Shown here one piece after another: positions 1 to 5,489 of a stretch of 7,062 nucleotides of DNA. The notes beneath the pieces were generated by a model that ran no database searches, was not told the DNA's origin, and saw only the letters and a program-made list of their open reading frames with translations. Numbering within the stretch: position 1 is the first letter of the stretch; each line of letters starts with the position of its first letter. This DNA is from Clostridia bacterium (GTDB taxonomy: Bacteria > Bacillota > Clostridia > Oscillospirales > Acutalibacteraceae), in the NCBI GenBank assembly GCA_900755995.1, contig CAAEIM010000167.1, positions 1 through 7,062 on the forward strand, in the 5' to 3' direction. The position numbers and the translations under genes are program-made.

Positions 1-77
1 ACCCCACCGCCTTTTGAAAAAGGCGGGCGAAAACTTTTAGTTATTTTGCTATCGCAAAATAGTTTATCGACATACTG
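1..77. repeat. Two short palindromes at the left edge; possible dispersed intergenic repeat
   Basis: Two small perfect hairpins follow one another. The first has an 8-bp stem (7-14 with 19-26) and a TGAA loop; the second has an 8-bp stem (42-49 with 54-61) and a TATC loop. Neither is followed by a convincing T-run on either strand, so they are not obvious terminators. Back-to-back palindromes in a non-coding spacer resemble the dispersed intergenic repeats common in gut Clostridia, but that is inference because only one copy is in the window. Plus-strand frame 1 is open from the edge to a TGA at 76-78, which could alternatively be the tail of a protein gene. Confidence 0.3.
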
Positions 78-114
78 ACGGCTGTTGCAAATTTATGCAA
101 CAGCCGTTTATTTT
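78..114 (+). terminator. Rho-independent terminator, plus strand
   Basis: A perfect 12-bp stem (78-89 with 96-107) with a 6-nt A/T loop is followed on the plus strand by TTTATTTT. On the minus strand the bases beyond the hairpin are not T-rich, so it should act on plus-strand transcripts. The gene it serves must lie left of the window, and would converge on the minus-strand patatin operon. Confidence 0.7.
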
Positions 115-177
115 ACTTTATAACTTGCTCAGCAGTTGTCAGGCACAAAATTTCATTTCTTTATAATACTATCCTCT

Positions 178-208
178 CGGATTAGCGCAGCCCACCGGCT
201 GCTATCCG
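178..208 (-). other. Stem-loop overlapping the patatin gene stop codon
   Basis: An outer 5-bp stem (178-182 with 204-208) and an inner 6-bp GC-rich stem (187-192 with 197-202, 4-nt loop) enclose the stop codon at 202-204. An asymmetric bulge separates the two stems. The minus strand beyond the hairpin lacks a T-run, so this is not a standard intrinsic terminator. It could stabilise the 3' end of the mRNA or help Rho-dependent termination; that role is inference. Confidence 0.4.
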
Positions 209-1083
209 AAAATTTTTAAAATCTCGTCCTTGTGCGCCATAATTGCGTCATAGCCCTCCTGAATGGTTTCATCTACGCTGTCTATGGAGAACAGTGCGGT
301 GTTCTCGTTCTTTATCTGGACTGCGAGGTCGGCAAGCTTCATAGACTCCCTTGTGCCGTCAATGGAGTACACATCGAGCGCTCTCCAGATAACCTTTATA
401 AGTCCGTCAAGGCCTGAGTCGGGCTTGTACTGCAAAATATCAAAGCCTATTGCAAGCACCTTGCCGACGCCCATATCCTTGAGAATTTTTACGGGGAGGT
501 TATCCTTAGAGCCTCCGTCAACAAAATCGTACTCCTTATACGGGCAGGTGGTATAAATTGCAGGGAACGACATACTTGCCCTTACTGCAATATCAATCGG
601 AACATCTGTAAGGTAATGGATATGCTCACGCTCAAGCTTTTCATCATAGGTTGTAAATATACATTCATCGGTTGTCATTGTATCAACGGTGCATATTGAA
701 AGATTTATCGGCAGAGCCTTAAAATCGTTCTTTATACCCCTTGAATCAAGCAGCTCTTTGATAACGTCAGAAATTATCTCGCCGTTTTTTATGCCGTTTT
801 TCTGAATTTTTTTATAGACAATAAACTGTGCAAGCGCCTTAAAAATAAGTCCGTTGTCAATTTCTGCAAGCACCTTCCAGTATTTTTTTGCCGCTTCCTT
901 CATCTCCTCAGGCTCAAGACCCATTGCAATTATTGTAGCCATAACCGAACCCGAGCTTGTGCCCGACACATAATCCGGTCTTATACCCAGCTCATACAGC
1001 GCCGTAATTGCGCCTATGTGGGCAATGCCCTGCAAGCCTCCGCCTGAAAAGGCAATTCCGATAGCATCTTTTCTGTCCTTCAT
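202..1083 (-). CDS. Patatin-like phospholipase (lipid acyl hydrolase)
   Basis: This is a predicted cytoplasmic or membrane-associated serine lipid acyl hydrolase of the patatin family (PF01734), which cleaves fatty acyl chains from glycerolipids using a Ser-Asp dyad. Numbering here is from the upstream GTG at 1092. The oxyanion-hole loop GGGLQG is at residues 17-22, the nucleophile elbow GTSSG at 44-48 (catalytic Ser46), the family block AVRASMSFPAIY at 169-180, and the catalytic DGG at 192-194 (Asp192) followed by DNLPV. All core elements are present and about 293 residues is normal for a one-domain bacterial patatin. There is no signal peptide or membrane segment. I prefer the ATG at 1083 because AAAGGA (1095-1100) sits only 2 nt from the GTG at 1092 but 11 nt from this ATG. 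The gene begins 25 bp after the glycosyltransferase stop on the same strand, so it is probably co-transcribed. The basic residue usual at the fifth position of the GGGxR/KG loop is Gln21 here. The natural lipid substrate is unknown. Confidence 0.9.
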   Translation of the reverse strand: MKDRKDAIGIAFSGGGLQGIAHIGAITALYELGIRPDYVSGTSSGSVMATIIAMGLEPEEMKEAAKKYWKVLAEIDNGLIFKALAQFIVYKKIQKNGIKNGEIISDVIKELLDSRGIKNDFKALPINLSICTVDTMTTDECIFTTYDEKLEREHIHYLTDVPIDIAVRASMSFPAIYTTCPYKEYDFVDGGSKDNLPVKILKDMGVGKVLAIGFDILQYKPDSGLDGLIKVIWRALDVYSIDGTRESMKLADLAVQIKNENTALFSIDSVDETIQEGYDAIMAHKDEILKIFG

Positions 1084-1094
1084 AATTTTCACTA

Positions 1095-1100
1095 TCCTTT
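1095..1100 (-). promoter_or_regulatory. Ribosome binding site of the patatin gene
   Basis: AAAGGA on the minus strand lies between the glycosyltransferase stop and the patatin start. Its spacing of 2 nt to the GTG at 1092 is too short, while 11 nt to the ATG at 1083 is workable. This favours the shorter protein. Confidence 0.55.
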
Positions 1101-1108
1101 ACTTAACA

Positions 1109-2824
1109 TCAGTAAAATTTATAAACATTGCAGTAAGACTCTGTTTCAACAAAATAATCATACCAGTTATAGAATTCATCAAAACTGTAGTCCTCGGAAA
1201 TCAACTCATAATTTTTAAATTTAGTATTCTCAGTAATATACTTTATTACGCCGTCCCTGTCGGCAAGTCTTGAAATATAAACTGTTACGCTGTCCTGACT
1301 GTTCAGCTTGCTGTCTGTTTTAAGCGACTGCATACTGTCGGTTTTTTCCTTTTCGCTGCCGTTGTTCATATATCCGTTCATAAATTCAGTGATTTTGCCG
1401 TTGGTAATTACTCCCCTTTTCTCTGCAAAGTTCTCAAGCTCGTCAGCCAAATCGGGAGAGAAGTTTTGCGTCTGCACTATCATAGTTTCTTCGTAATTTG
1501 CAAGCTTATCTATGCTCTTGTTCCATTCAAGCATAGCCGTTCCGACAAATACACACCTCTGTGTCTGCGGAGTATAAAGCTCGGTTTTTACGCCGTAAAT
1601 ATAATAGGGCTTTACAGTGATAAAACCAACTGCGCAAAAGACAGCAAGAGCTACGGGCACAGCCTGAGTGAGAATTTTTTTGCCCGTTACCCTTGTAAAT
1701 TTGATAAGAGCAAGCACAAAGAGAGTGACGAGCATTGGCAGAGAAGCCATAATATAGCGGTCGCTGTTAAACGGCGATACCAGAGATATTGCCACAAAAT
1801 ACACTATCGACGGAATAAAAGCCATAAATGCTGTTCGTGAAAGCTTTTCCTTTTTGAAAAAGCGCAGATAAATCCAGAATCCGATAAGAGCAGCTGTGCA
1901 AATCACGAGCAGCCATATCTGATTTAAAAATACATCCTTTGTAAGCACCTTGATATATGTGCAGATTTTATAGGCAAAATATGTAACAACCGTGATTGGA
2001 TCTATTGAAATGCTCATTGAGCCAAAGCCTCGGTTACCGCCGAGCACATTGGTGATGATGTACGGATAAATGCAGAGTGCAAGCGCACTTCCGACTGCAA
2101 CCGTAATGATATAGTTTCTCAAATCCTTATAGCACTTTTCTTTGATTTTAAAAATCAGCATAATAAGCGCAGTAAGGCACTCAAACAGTATAAAATAATA
2201 CTGCGTGAGCGTACCTAGCAGGGTTATAAGTCCCAGAATCAGAAAATCCGTAAGCTTAGCCGTGTTTTTCTTTTCGTATATTTTGAGATTCATATAAATC
2301 ATACTGAGCACAAAAAACGTGAGAGTTGCGTACATTCTGAGATATATTGTCATTGTGGTGCAGGCTATGCTGAACGCAAACGCACCTGCGGCTATCAGAG
2401 AATAATAATTATTGTCGGTAATTTTCCTGACGATTTTATAAAGCATAATCAAAATGCCTGCCATTGCAAGCACGTTTATTGAAAACGCAAAGTATTTTGA
2501 AAATACATTTGGGAAAAATGAGCACACCGTGTGCACAAGAGCATAATAAAAAGGCGGATGAGAAGCGTCAATTATCTGATTTTCGTAAACCTGCGCATAA
2601 TTAAAGCGGTCGGCGTCTGATACGGAAAGATAATCTATAAAATTTTCACCGCTGTTCCAGCCGCCGTCGGTATTCAGAATATCTGCCGAATTTGCAAGAT
2701 TGTAGGTCAGCAGCTCGTCCTCGTGATAGCCCTGCTTGTTAATCATAAATACCGTGCTTACCGCAAGGCTCAGAATTATGATTACCGCAAGAACAGCCCT
2801 CGATTTTTTGTCAGTTATATTCAT
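1109..2824 (-). CDS. GT-C fold multi-pass membrane glycosyltransferase (GT39/PMT-like)
   Basis: This 571-residue integral membrane protein looks like a GT-C glycosyltransferase of the PMT/ArnT-like group, which transfer sugars from polyprenyl-phosphate donors to acceptors on the outer face of the membrane. A first helix (about 10-28) is followed by an extracytoplasmic loop with the acidic motif HEDE (34-37), where the family's catalytic acid is expected. The same loop carries DASHPPFYY (86-94), the typical aromatic/proline motif before the second helix. RMYATL (163-168) and SDRYIMASLP (354-363) also match patterns common in this group. I count roughly 11-12 hydrophobic helices up to residue 403, then a soluble C-terminal region (about 410-571) that I do not recognise. 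The ATG at 2824 has AAGAGG 6 nt upstream. It is the first gene of a probable operon with the patatin gene. Donor and acceptor cannot be told from sequence; teichoic-acid or surface-glycan decoration and protein O-glycosylation are both possible. Family assignment is confident, specific function is not. Confidence 0.85.
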   Translation of the reverse strand: MNITDKKSRAVLAVIIILSLAVSTVFMINKQGYHEDELLTYNLANSADILNTDGGWNSGENFIDYLSVSDADRFNYAQVYENQIIDASHPPFYYALVHTVCSFFPNVFSKYFAFSINVLAMAGILIMLYKIVRKITDNNYYSLIAAGAFAFSIACTTMTIYLRMYATLTFFVLSMIYMNLKIYEKKNTAKLTDFLILGLITLLGTLTQYYFILFECLTALIMLIFKIKEKCYKDLRNYIITVAVGSALALCIYPYIITNVLGGNRGFGSMSISIDPITVVTYFAYKICTYIKVLTKDVFLNQIWLLVICTAALIGFWIYLRFFKKEKLSRTAFMAFIPSIVYFVAISLVSPFNSDRYIMASLPMLVTLFVLALIKFTRVTGKKILTQAVPVALAVFCAVGFITVKPYYIYGVKTELYTPQTQRCVFVGTAMLEWNKSIDKLANYEETMIVQTQNFSPDLADELENFAEKRGVITNGKITEFMNGYMNNGSEKEKTDSMQSLKTDSKLNSQDSVTVYISRLADRDGVIKYITENTKFKNYELISEDYSFDEFYNWYDYFVETESYCNVYKFY

Positions 2825-2830
2825 ATATTA

Positions 2831-2836
2831 CCTCTT
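2831..2836 (-). promoter_or_regulatory. Ribosome binding site of the glycosyltransferase gene
   Basis: AAGAGG on the minus strand lies 6 nt before the ATG at 2824, supporting that start. Confidence 0.6.
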
Positions 2837-2849
2837 AGTTTTTTACAAT

Positions 2850-2895
2850 GTCGGCTGTTATTTGAAAGCAATATATTTACAGTGCTGCTGCCGAC
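2850..2895 (-). repeat. Inverted repeat in the glycosyltransferase leader
   Basis: GTCGGC (2850-2855) and GCCGAC (2890-2895) form a 6-bp GC-rich stem, extendable by two A-T pairs past one mismatch. They enclose 34 nt in the presumed 5' untranslated leader, 26 bp before the start codon. The loop is long and no riboswitch class was recognised. It could be an mRNA structure or a protein-binding dyad; both are inference. Confidence 0.4.
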
Positions 2896-2900
2896 GTTAT

Positions 2901-2933
2901 TGTACTATATGTATTGTGTCAAATGTACTATAT
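2901..2933. repeat. 10-bp direct repeat with 23-bp period, candidate operator
   Basis: The decamer TGTACTATAT occurs exactly twice, at 2901-2910 and 2924-2933, with 13 bp between copies. The start-to-start distance of 23 bp is about two helical turns, so a dimeric or tandem regulator could contact both copies on one DNA face. They lie just downstream of the candidate -10 box at 2937-2942, a position suited to repression. In such AT-rich DNA chance recurrence is possible. Confidence 0.4.
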
Positions 2934-2936
2934 TGA

Positions 2937-2964
2937 ATTATACCAAATTCTCCCGATTAGTAAA
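2937..2964 (-). promoter_or_regulatory. Candidate sigma-A promoter for the glycosyltransferase-patatin operon
   Basis: On the minus strand TTTACT (2959-2964) is separated by 16 bp from a perfect TATAAT (2937-2942). The -35 box matches TTGACA at four of six positions. Initiation near 2930 would leave a leader of about 105 nt containing the direct and inverted repeats. A TTGACA on the minus strand at 2917-2922 is an alternative -35, but its best -10 at 17-bp spacing is only TAACGT. Confidence 0.45.
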
Positions 2965-2997
2965 TATACAAAACAGTGATTTTTATATATAAAATCA

Positions 2998-3018
2998 AAA
3001 AAATTATTATAATTTTTT
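2998..3018 (-). terminator. A/T-only hairpin after hisC, weak terminator candidate
   Basis: A perfect palindrome pairs 2998-3007 with 3009-3018; a realistic fold keeps an 8-bp stem and a 5-nt loop. On the minus strand its 3' arm ends in seven T residues. The stem has no G-C pairs and would be weak, so termination of hisC here is only a possibility. A further AT-rich near-palindrome lies at 2978-2996. Confidence 0.3.
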
Positions 3019-3050
3019 CAAAACCAACCTATTTATGCTTGCAATAGACA

Positions 3051-4118
3051 TTATTTGCATATTATTTCCTTTAGTGCCGCAAGCATTTTGTCCATTTCTT
3101 CATCTGTTCCCACGGTAATTCTCAGATGGTTGTCAATTCTCGGAATATTAAAATACCTGACAAAGATTTTTCTTGTCTTTAAAAACTCAAATATTTCTTT
3201 TGCAGAATAATCTTTGTGGGTGGCAAACAGAAAATTTGTTGAGCTGTTCTTAACGTCAAAGCCAAGACTTGCAAGCTCTTTCTTTACCCTCTCTCTTGTA
3301 TTGATAATCTTATTAACGCACTCCCTGAAATACGCCTCGTCTGCAACAGCCGCTGCTCCGACCTCGAGAGCAACACTGTCCATAACATAAGAATTATACG
3401 AATTTTTAACGGTTTCAAGAGCAGTAATCAAGGTTTCGCTGCCAATGGCAAAGCCAATGCGCATACCTGCAAGGGAGCGGGATTTTGAAAAGGTCTGGGT
3501 AACAAGAAGATTTTCGTACTTTTTGGTAAGCTCAACAGCGGATTCTCCGCCAAAATCGACATATGCCTCGTCTATAATAACTACGCTGTCGCCGTTATGC
3601 TCCACAATGTCTGTCACAAAGTCAAGTCCCTTGCCAATGCTTGTGGGCGCATTCGGATTTGGAATTATAATTCCTCCGTTTTCTGCATAATAATCCTCAG
3701 CGCAAATCTCAAAATTATTGTCAACGGGAACTGTTCTGTACGGAATCTTAATAAGAGAACACCATACAGGATAGAAGGAATATGTAATATCAGGATATAA
3801 AATCGGCTTTTCGGAATTAAAAAAAGCCATAAATGACAACGCTATAACATCATCTGAGCCGTTGCCCACAAACACATTTTCTCTGCCTACGCCGTATCTC
3901 TTTGCTATGGCGTCCTTTAAAACTGTTGCGTCAGACTCAGGGTATTTTTTTAAGCCCTCGCAGTTATCTGCAAATTTCTGCAAAGCCTTCTTTACCTGAG
4001 GCGAGGGCGGATATGGGTTCTCGTTTGCATTCAGCTTTATCATATCCTTGTCCTTTGACTGCTCTCCTGCAACATACGGCTTTATCTTAATGAGATTTTC
4101 TCTCCATCTTCCCTGCAT
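3051..4118 (-). CDS. hisC: Histidinol-phosphate aminotransferase (class I/II PLP enzyme)
   Basis: HisC is a cytoplasmic PLP enzyme that converts imidazole-acetol phosphate and glutamate to histidinol phosphate and 2-oxoglutarate in histidine synthesis. In the 355-residue protein the landmarks appear in order: the substrate-lobe motif KLNANENPYPPSP (28-40), GNGSDD (85-90) of the cofactor phosphate region, NPNAPTS (154-160) with the Asn that contacts PLP, DEAYVDF (183-189) with the Asp that pairs with the pyridine nitrogen, and TFSKSRSLAGMRIGF with the Schiff-base Lys212. Near the C-terminus HLRITVGT supplies the substrate-binding Arg (about 333). Length is normal. The start is the ATG at 4118 because AAAGGAG (4127-4133) lies 8 nt before it; an in-frame TTG at 4148 would add ten residues and place that site inside the gene. 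No other his gene is adjacent, so a role in Tyr/Phe transamination, known for some HisC-like enzymes, cannot be excluded. No clear promoter was found in the 55 bp upstream. Confidence 0.92.
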   Translation of the reverse strand: MQGRWRENLIKIKPYVAGEQSKDKDMIKLNANENPYPPSPQVKKALQKFADNCEGLKKYPESDATVLKDAIAKRYGVGRENVFVGNGSDDVIALSFMAFFNSEKPILYPDITYSFYPVWCSLIKIPYRTVPVDNNFEICAEDYYAENGGIIIPNPNAPTSIGKGLDFVTDIVEHNGDSVVIIDEAYVDFGGESAVELTKKYENLLVTQTFSKSRSLAGMRIGFAIGSETLITALETVKNSYNSYVMDSVALEVGAAAVADEAYFRECVNKIINTRERVKKELASLGFDVKNSSTNFLFATHKDYSAKEIFEFLKTRKIFVRYFNIPRIDNHLRITVGTDEEMDKMLAALKEIICK

Positions 4119-4126
4119 TTTTATTT

Positions 4127-4133
4127 CTCCTTT
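4127..4133 (-). promoter_or_regulatory. Strong ribosome binding site that fixes the hisC start
   Basis: AAAGGAG on the minus strand is 8 nt before the ATG at 4118. No comparable site precedes the in-frame TTG at 4148, so the shorter protein is preferred. Confidence 0.8.
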
Positions 4134-4170
4134 ATCTGTTGAACTCAAAACCTTTGTAAATTCTTAATTC

Positions 4171-4203
4171 TAAAACAGGTCACGAAAAAATCCGTGACCT
4201 GTT
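4171..4203 (-). terminator. Rho-independent terminator of the ATPase-lipoprotein operon
   Basis: A perfect 11-bp stem (4174-4184 with 4193-4203) with an 8-nt A-rich loop lies 14 bp past the lipoprotein stop. On the minus strand the 3' arm runs into TTTT before TAGAAT. The T-run is short but the stem is strong, so this should end the operon, with some read-through into hisC possible. Confidence 0.8.
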
Positions 4204-4217
4204 ATTAACTGTGCCTT

Positions 4218-5471
4218 TTAAGCCTTTGACTTGGCATCACTCTTAAACATTGCCGTAAGAGTCTTGTTGTCTGCCGTTCCGGTTTCTTTTATACCGTTTG
4301 CCTTCTGGAATTCCTTAACGGCCTTTTCGGTAATCTCACCGTAATAGCCTGTTATGTTTTCCTTATCCGTAACATAGCCGAGGTCAAACAAACGCTGCTG
4401 CATTGCCTTAACATTATCGTTTTCATCATCAAGCTTGAGTGAAAGTCCGCTTACCTTTATTTTATACTGACTTTCAACAGAAGCGGACGAAACAGGTTTT
4501 GTTGCAGGCTGGGTTGCAGCCGTTGTGCCCTGAGCCTTGGTTGCCGACTGGGTTGCCGATGTATTATCCTTATCGTCAGCTTTTGCTCTGTCAGGATACA
4601 TAAAGTTCACTATCTTGTCAAGTGTGAGCAGGGAGGTTTTTCCCATTCTCTCAATCTCAGGCTTGGTAACCATTAACACCTGATTATTTTTAACAGCCTT
4701 TAAGTTTTTAAGATTGTCATCTTTTTTAATAAATTCAAGGGTAGCGTCATCTGCATAAAGAATATAATCAGGATTTGCAATTTTAAGCACGTTAGTGTCA
4801 ATCTCACTTTCAGACACATTAACAGCCGCATTTACTGCGCCGGTATAGCCTAAAAGCATATCTCCGTATGTACCGCTGTGCAGAGTGTTGAGCTTGTCCC
4901 CTTCAAGATAAAGATAGCAGATAGTCTTTGAAATGCCTGCCGTATTGTTTTCGAGCTTAACCGATTTCATTGTATCAACAAGCTCTTTGTAAGAATCCTG
5001 TCCCTCTTTTGCACCGTCCTGAGCACCGCCAAAAATTTTTCCGAGTGTGATGTAAGCGGTTTCAAGCTCTGTTGTGGTTTCGGGAGAAGCGATATTCAAC
5101 ACAAGAATACCACCGTCAGTCAGTTCGTTTTTCACGCTTTCGTCAAGGCTGTCATCAGCAAAAACAATGTCTGTATTCATAGCCTTTATTAAATTGACAT
5201 CAGGTGACTGTGCAGAACCAACGCTCTGCACTACTGACAGAAAGTCCTGATTAACCTCATCGCTTCTTCCGACCATAATTCTGTCATAACTCATATAAGA
5301 AATAATGTCTGCGGTTTTGTCTGAAAGGACAACAATATTTTCGGGTTTTGATTCAATCGTAACATCGGCAACAGATACAGGGTAATTGTTGTCGCCGCTG
5401 CAGCCGGCAAGTCCTGCGCAAGCCGAAACGGCAATCGCTGACACAACAAAAAGCGAAATGATTTTTTTCAT
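4218..5471 (-). CDS. Lipoprotein: TroA/BtuF-like solute-binding domain fused to a peptidoglycan-binding domain
   Basis: This 417-residue protein begins with a lipoprotein signal peptide: KK at 2-3, a hydrophobic core, and the lipobox LAGC with the lipidated Cys24. Residues about 43-292 resemble the periplasmic-binding fold of iron-siderophore/cobalamin ABC receptors (PF01497, BtuF/FepB-like): NIVVLSDKTADIISYM opens the domain, a DIVFADDSL-type strand and NPDYILYAD follow, and the end resembles the closing helix of these receptors. A low-complexity Thr/Ala/Gln/Lys linker spans about 294-335. Residues about 341-410 match a PG_binding_1 domain (PF01471), with VKAMQQRLFDLGYV, GYYGEITEKAVKEFQKANGI and a closing NKTLTAMF. 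The protein should sit on the outer membrane leaflet and contact the cell wall. GGAGG (5478-5482) lies 6 nt before the ATG. It follows the DUF815 ATPase by only 18 bp and a terminator follows it. No ABC permease or ATPase is in the window, so the ligand and any import role are unproven; it may be a sensor or wall-linked scavenger. Confidence 0.85.
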   Translation of the reverse strand: MKKIISLFVVSAIAVSACAGLAGCSGDNNYPVSVADVTIESKPENIVVLSDKTADIISYMSYDRIMVGRSDEVNQDFLSVVQSVGSAQSPDVNLIKAMNTDIVFADDSLDESVKNELTDGGILVLNIASPETTTELETAYITLGKIFGGAQDGAKEGQDSYKELVDTMKSVKLENNTAGISKTICYLYLEGDKLNTLHSGTYGDMLLGYTGAVNAAVNVSESEIDTNVLKIANPDYILYADDATLEFIKKDDNLKNLKAVKNNQVLMVTKPEIERMGKTSLLTLDKIVNFMYPDRAKADDKDNTSATQSATKAQGTTAATQPATKPVSSASVESQYKIKVSGLSLKLDDENDNVKAMQQRLFDLGYVTDKENITGYYGEITEKAVKEFQKANGIKETGTADNKTLTAMFKSDAKSKA

Positions 5472-5477
5472 TATTTA

Positions 5478-5482
5478 CCTCC
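5478..5482 (-). promoter_or_regulatory. Ribosome binding site of the lipoprotein gene
   Basis: A full GGAGG on the minus strand lies 6 nt before the ATG at 5471, within the 18-bp gap after the ATPase stop. It suggests efficient, independent translation of the second gene. Confidence 0.8.
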
Positions 5483-5489
5483 GTTAATT

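Noticed and set aside
1..78. Possible C-terminal tail of a plus-strand protein (frame 1 open from the edge to TGA at 76-78)
   Set aside because: Only 25 codons, made of two palindromes with no recognisable domain. It is as likely to be a repeat; the sequence to the left is needed.
136..167. Plus-strand TTGTCA ... TATAAT that could be an antisense promoter into the patatin gene
   Set aside because: The spacer is 20 bp, too long for sigma-A, and nothing on the plus strand downstream is a credible gene.
1466..1840. 124-codon open frame on the plus strand opposite the glycosyltransferase gene
   Set aside because: It is antisense to a well-supported membrane protein, has no recognisable motifs, and shows the composition expected of a shadow frame.
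2894..2922. Minus-strand TTGACA at 2917-2922 as the main -35 box
   Set aside because: At 17-bp spacing the -10 would be TAACGT, and TACAAT is only 12 bp away. The TATAAT at 2937-2942 is better.
2736..2992. Plus-strand open frames across the glycosyltransferase start and the spacer
   Set aside because: Low-complexity hydrophobic/aromatic translation of AT-rich DNA, overlapping promoter and leader elements of the minus-strand gene.
4119..4148. Longer hisC reading from the TTG at 4148
   Set aside because: It would put the strong AAAGGAG site inside the coding region and add ten non-conserved residues; the ATG at 4118 fits better.
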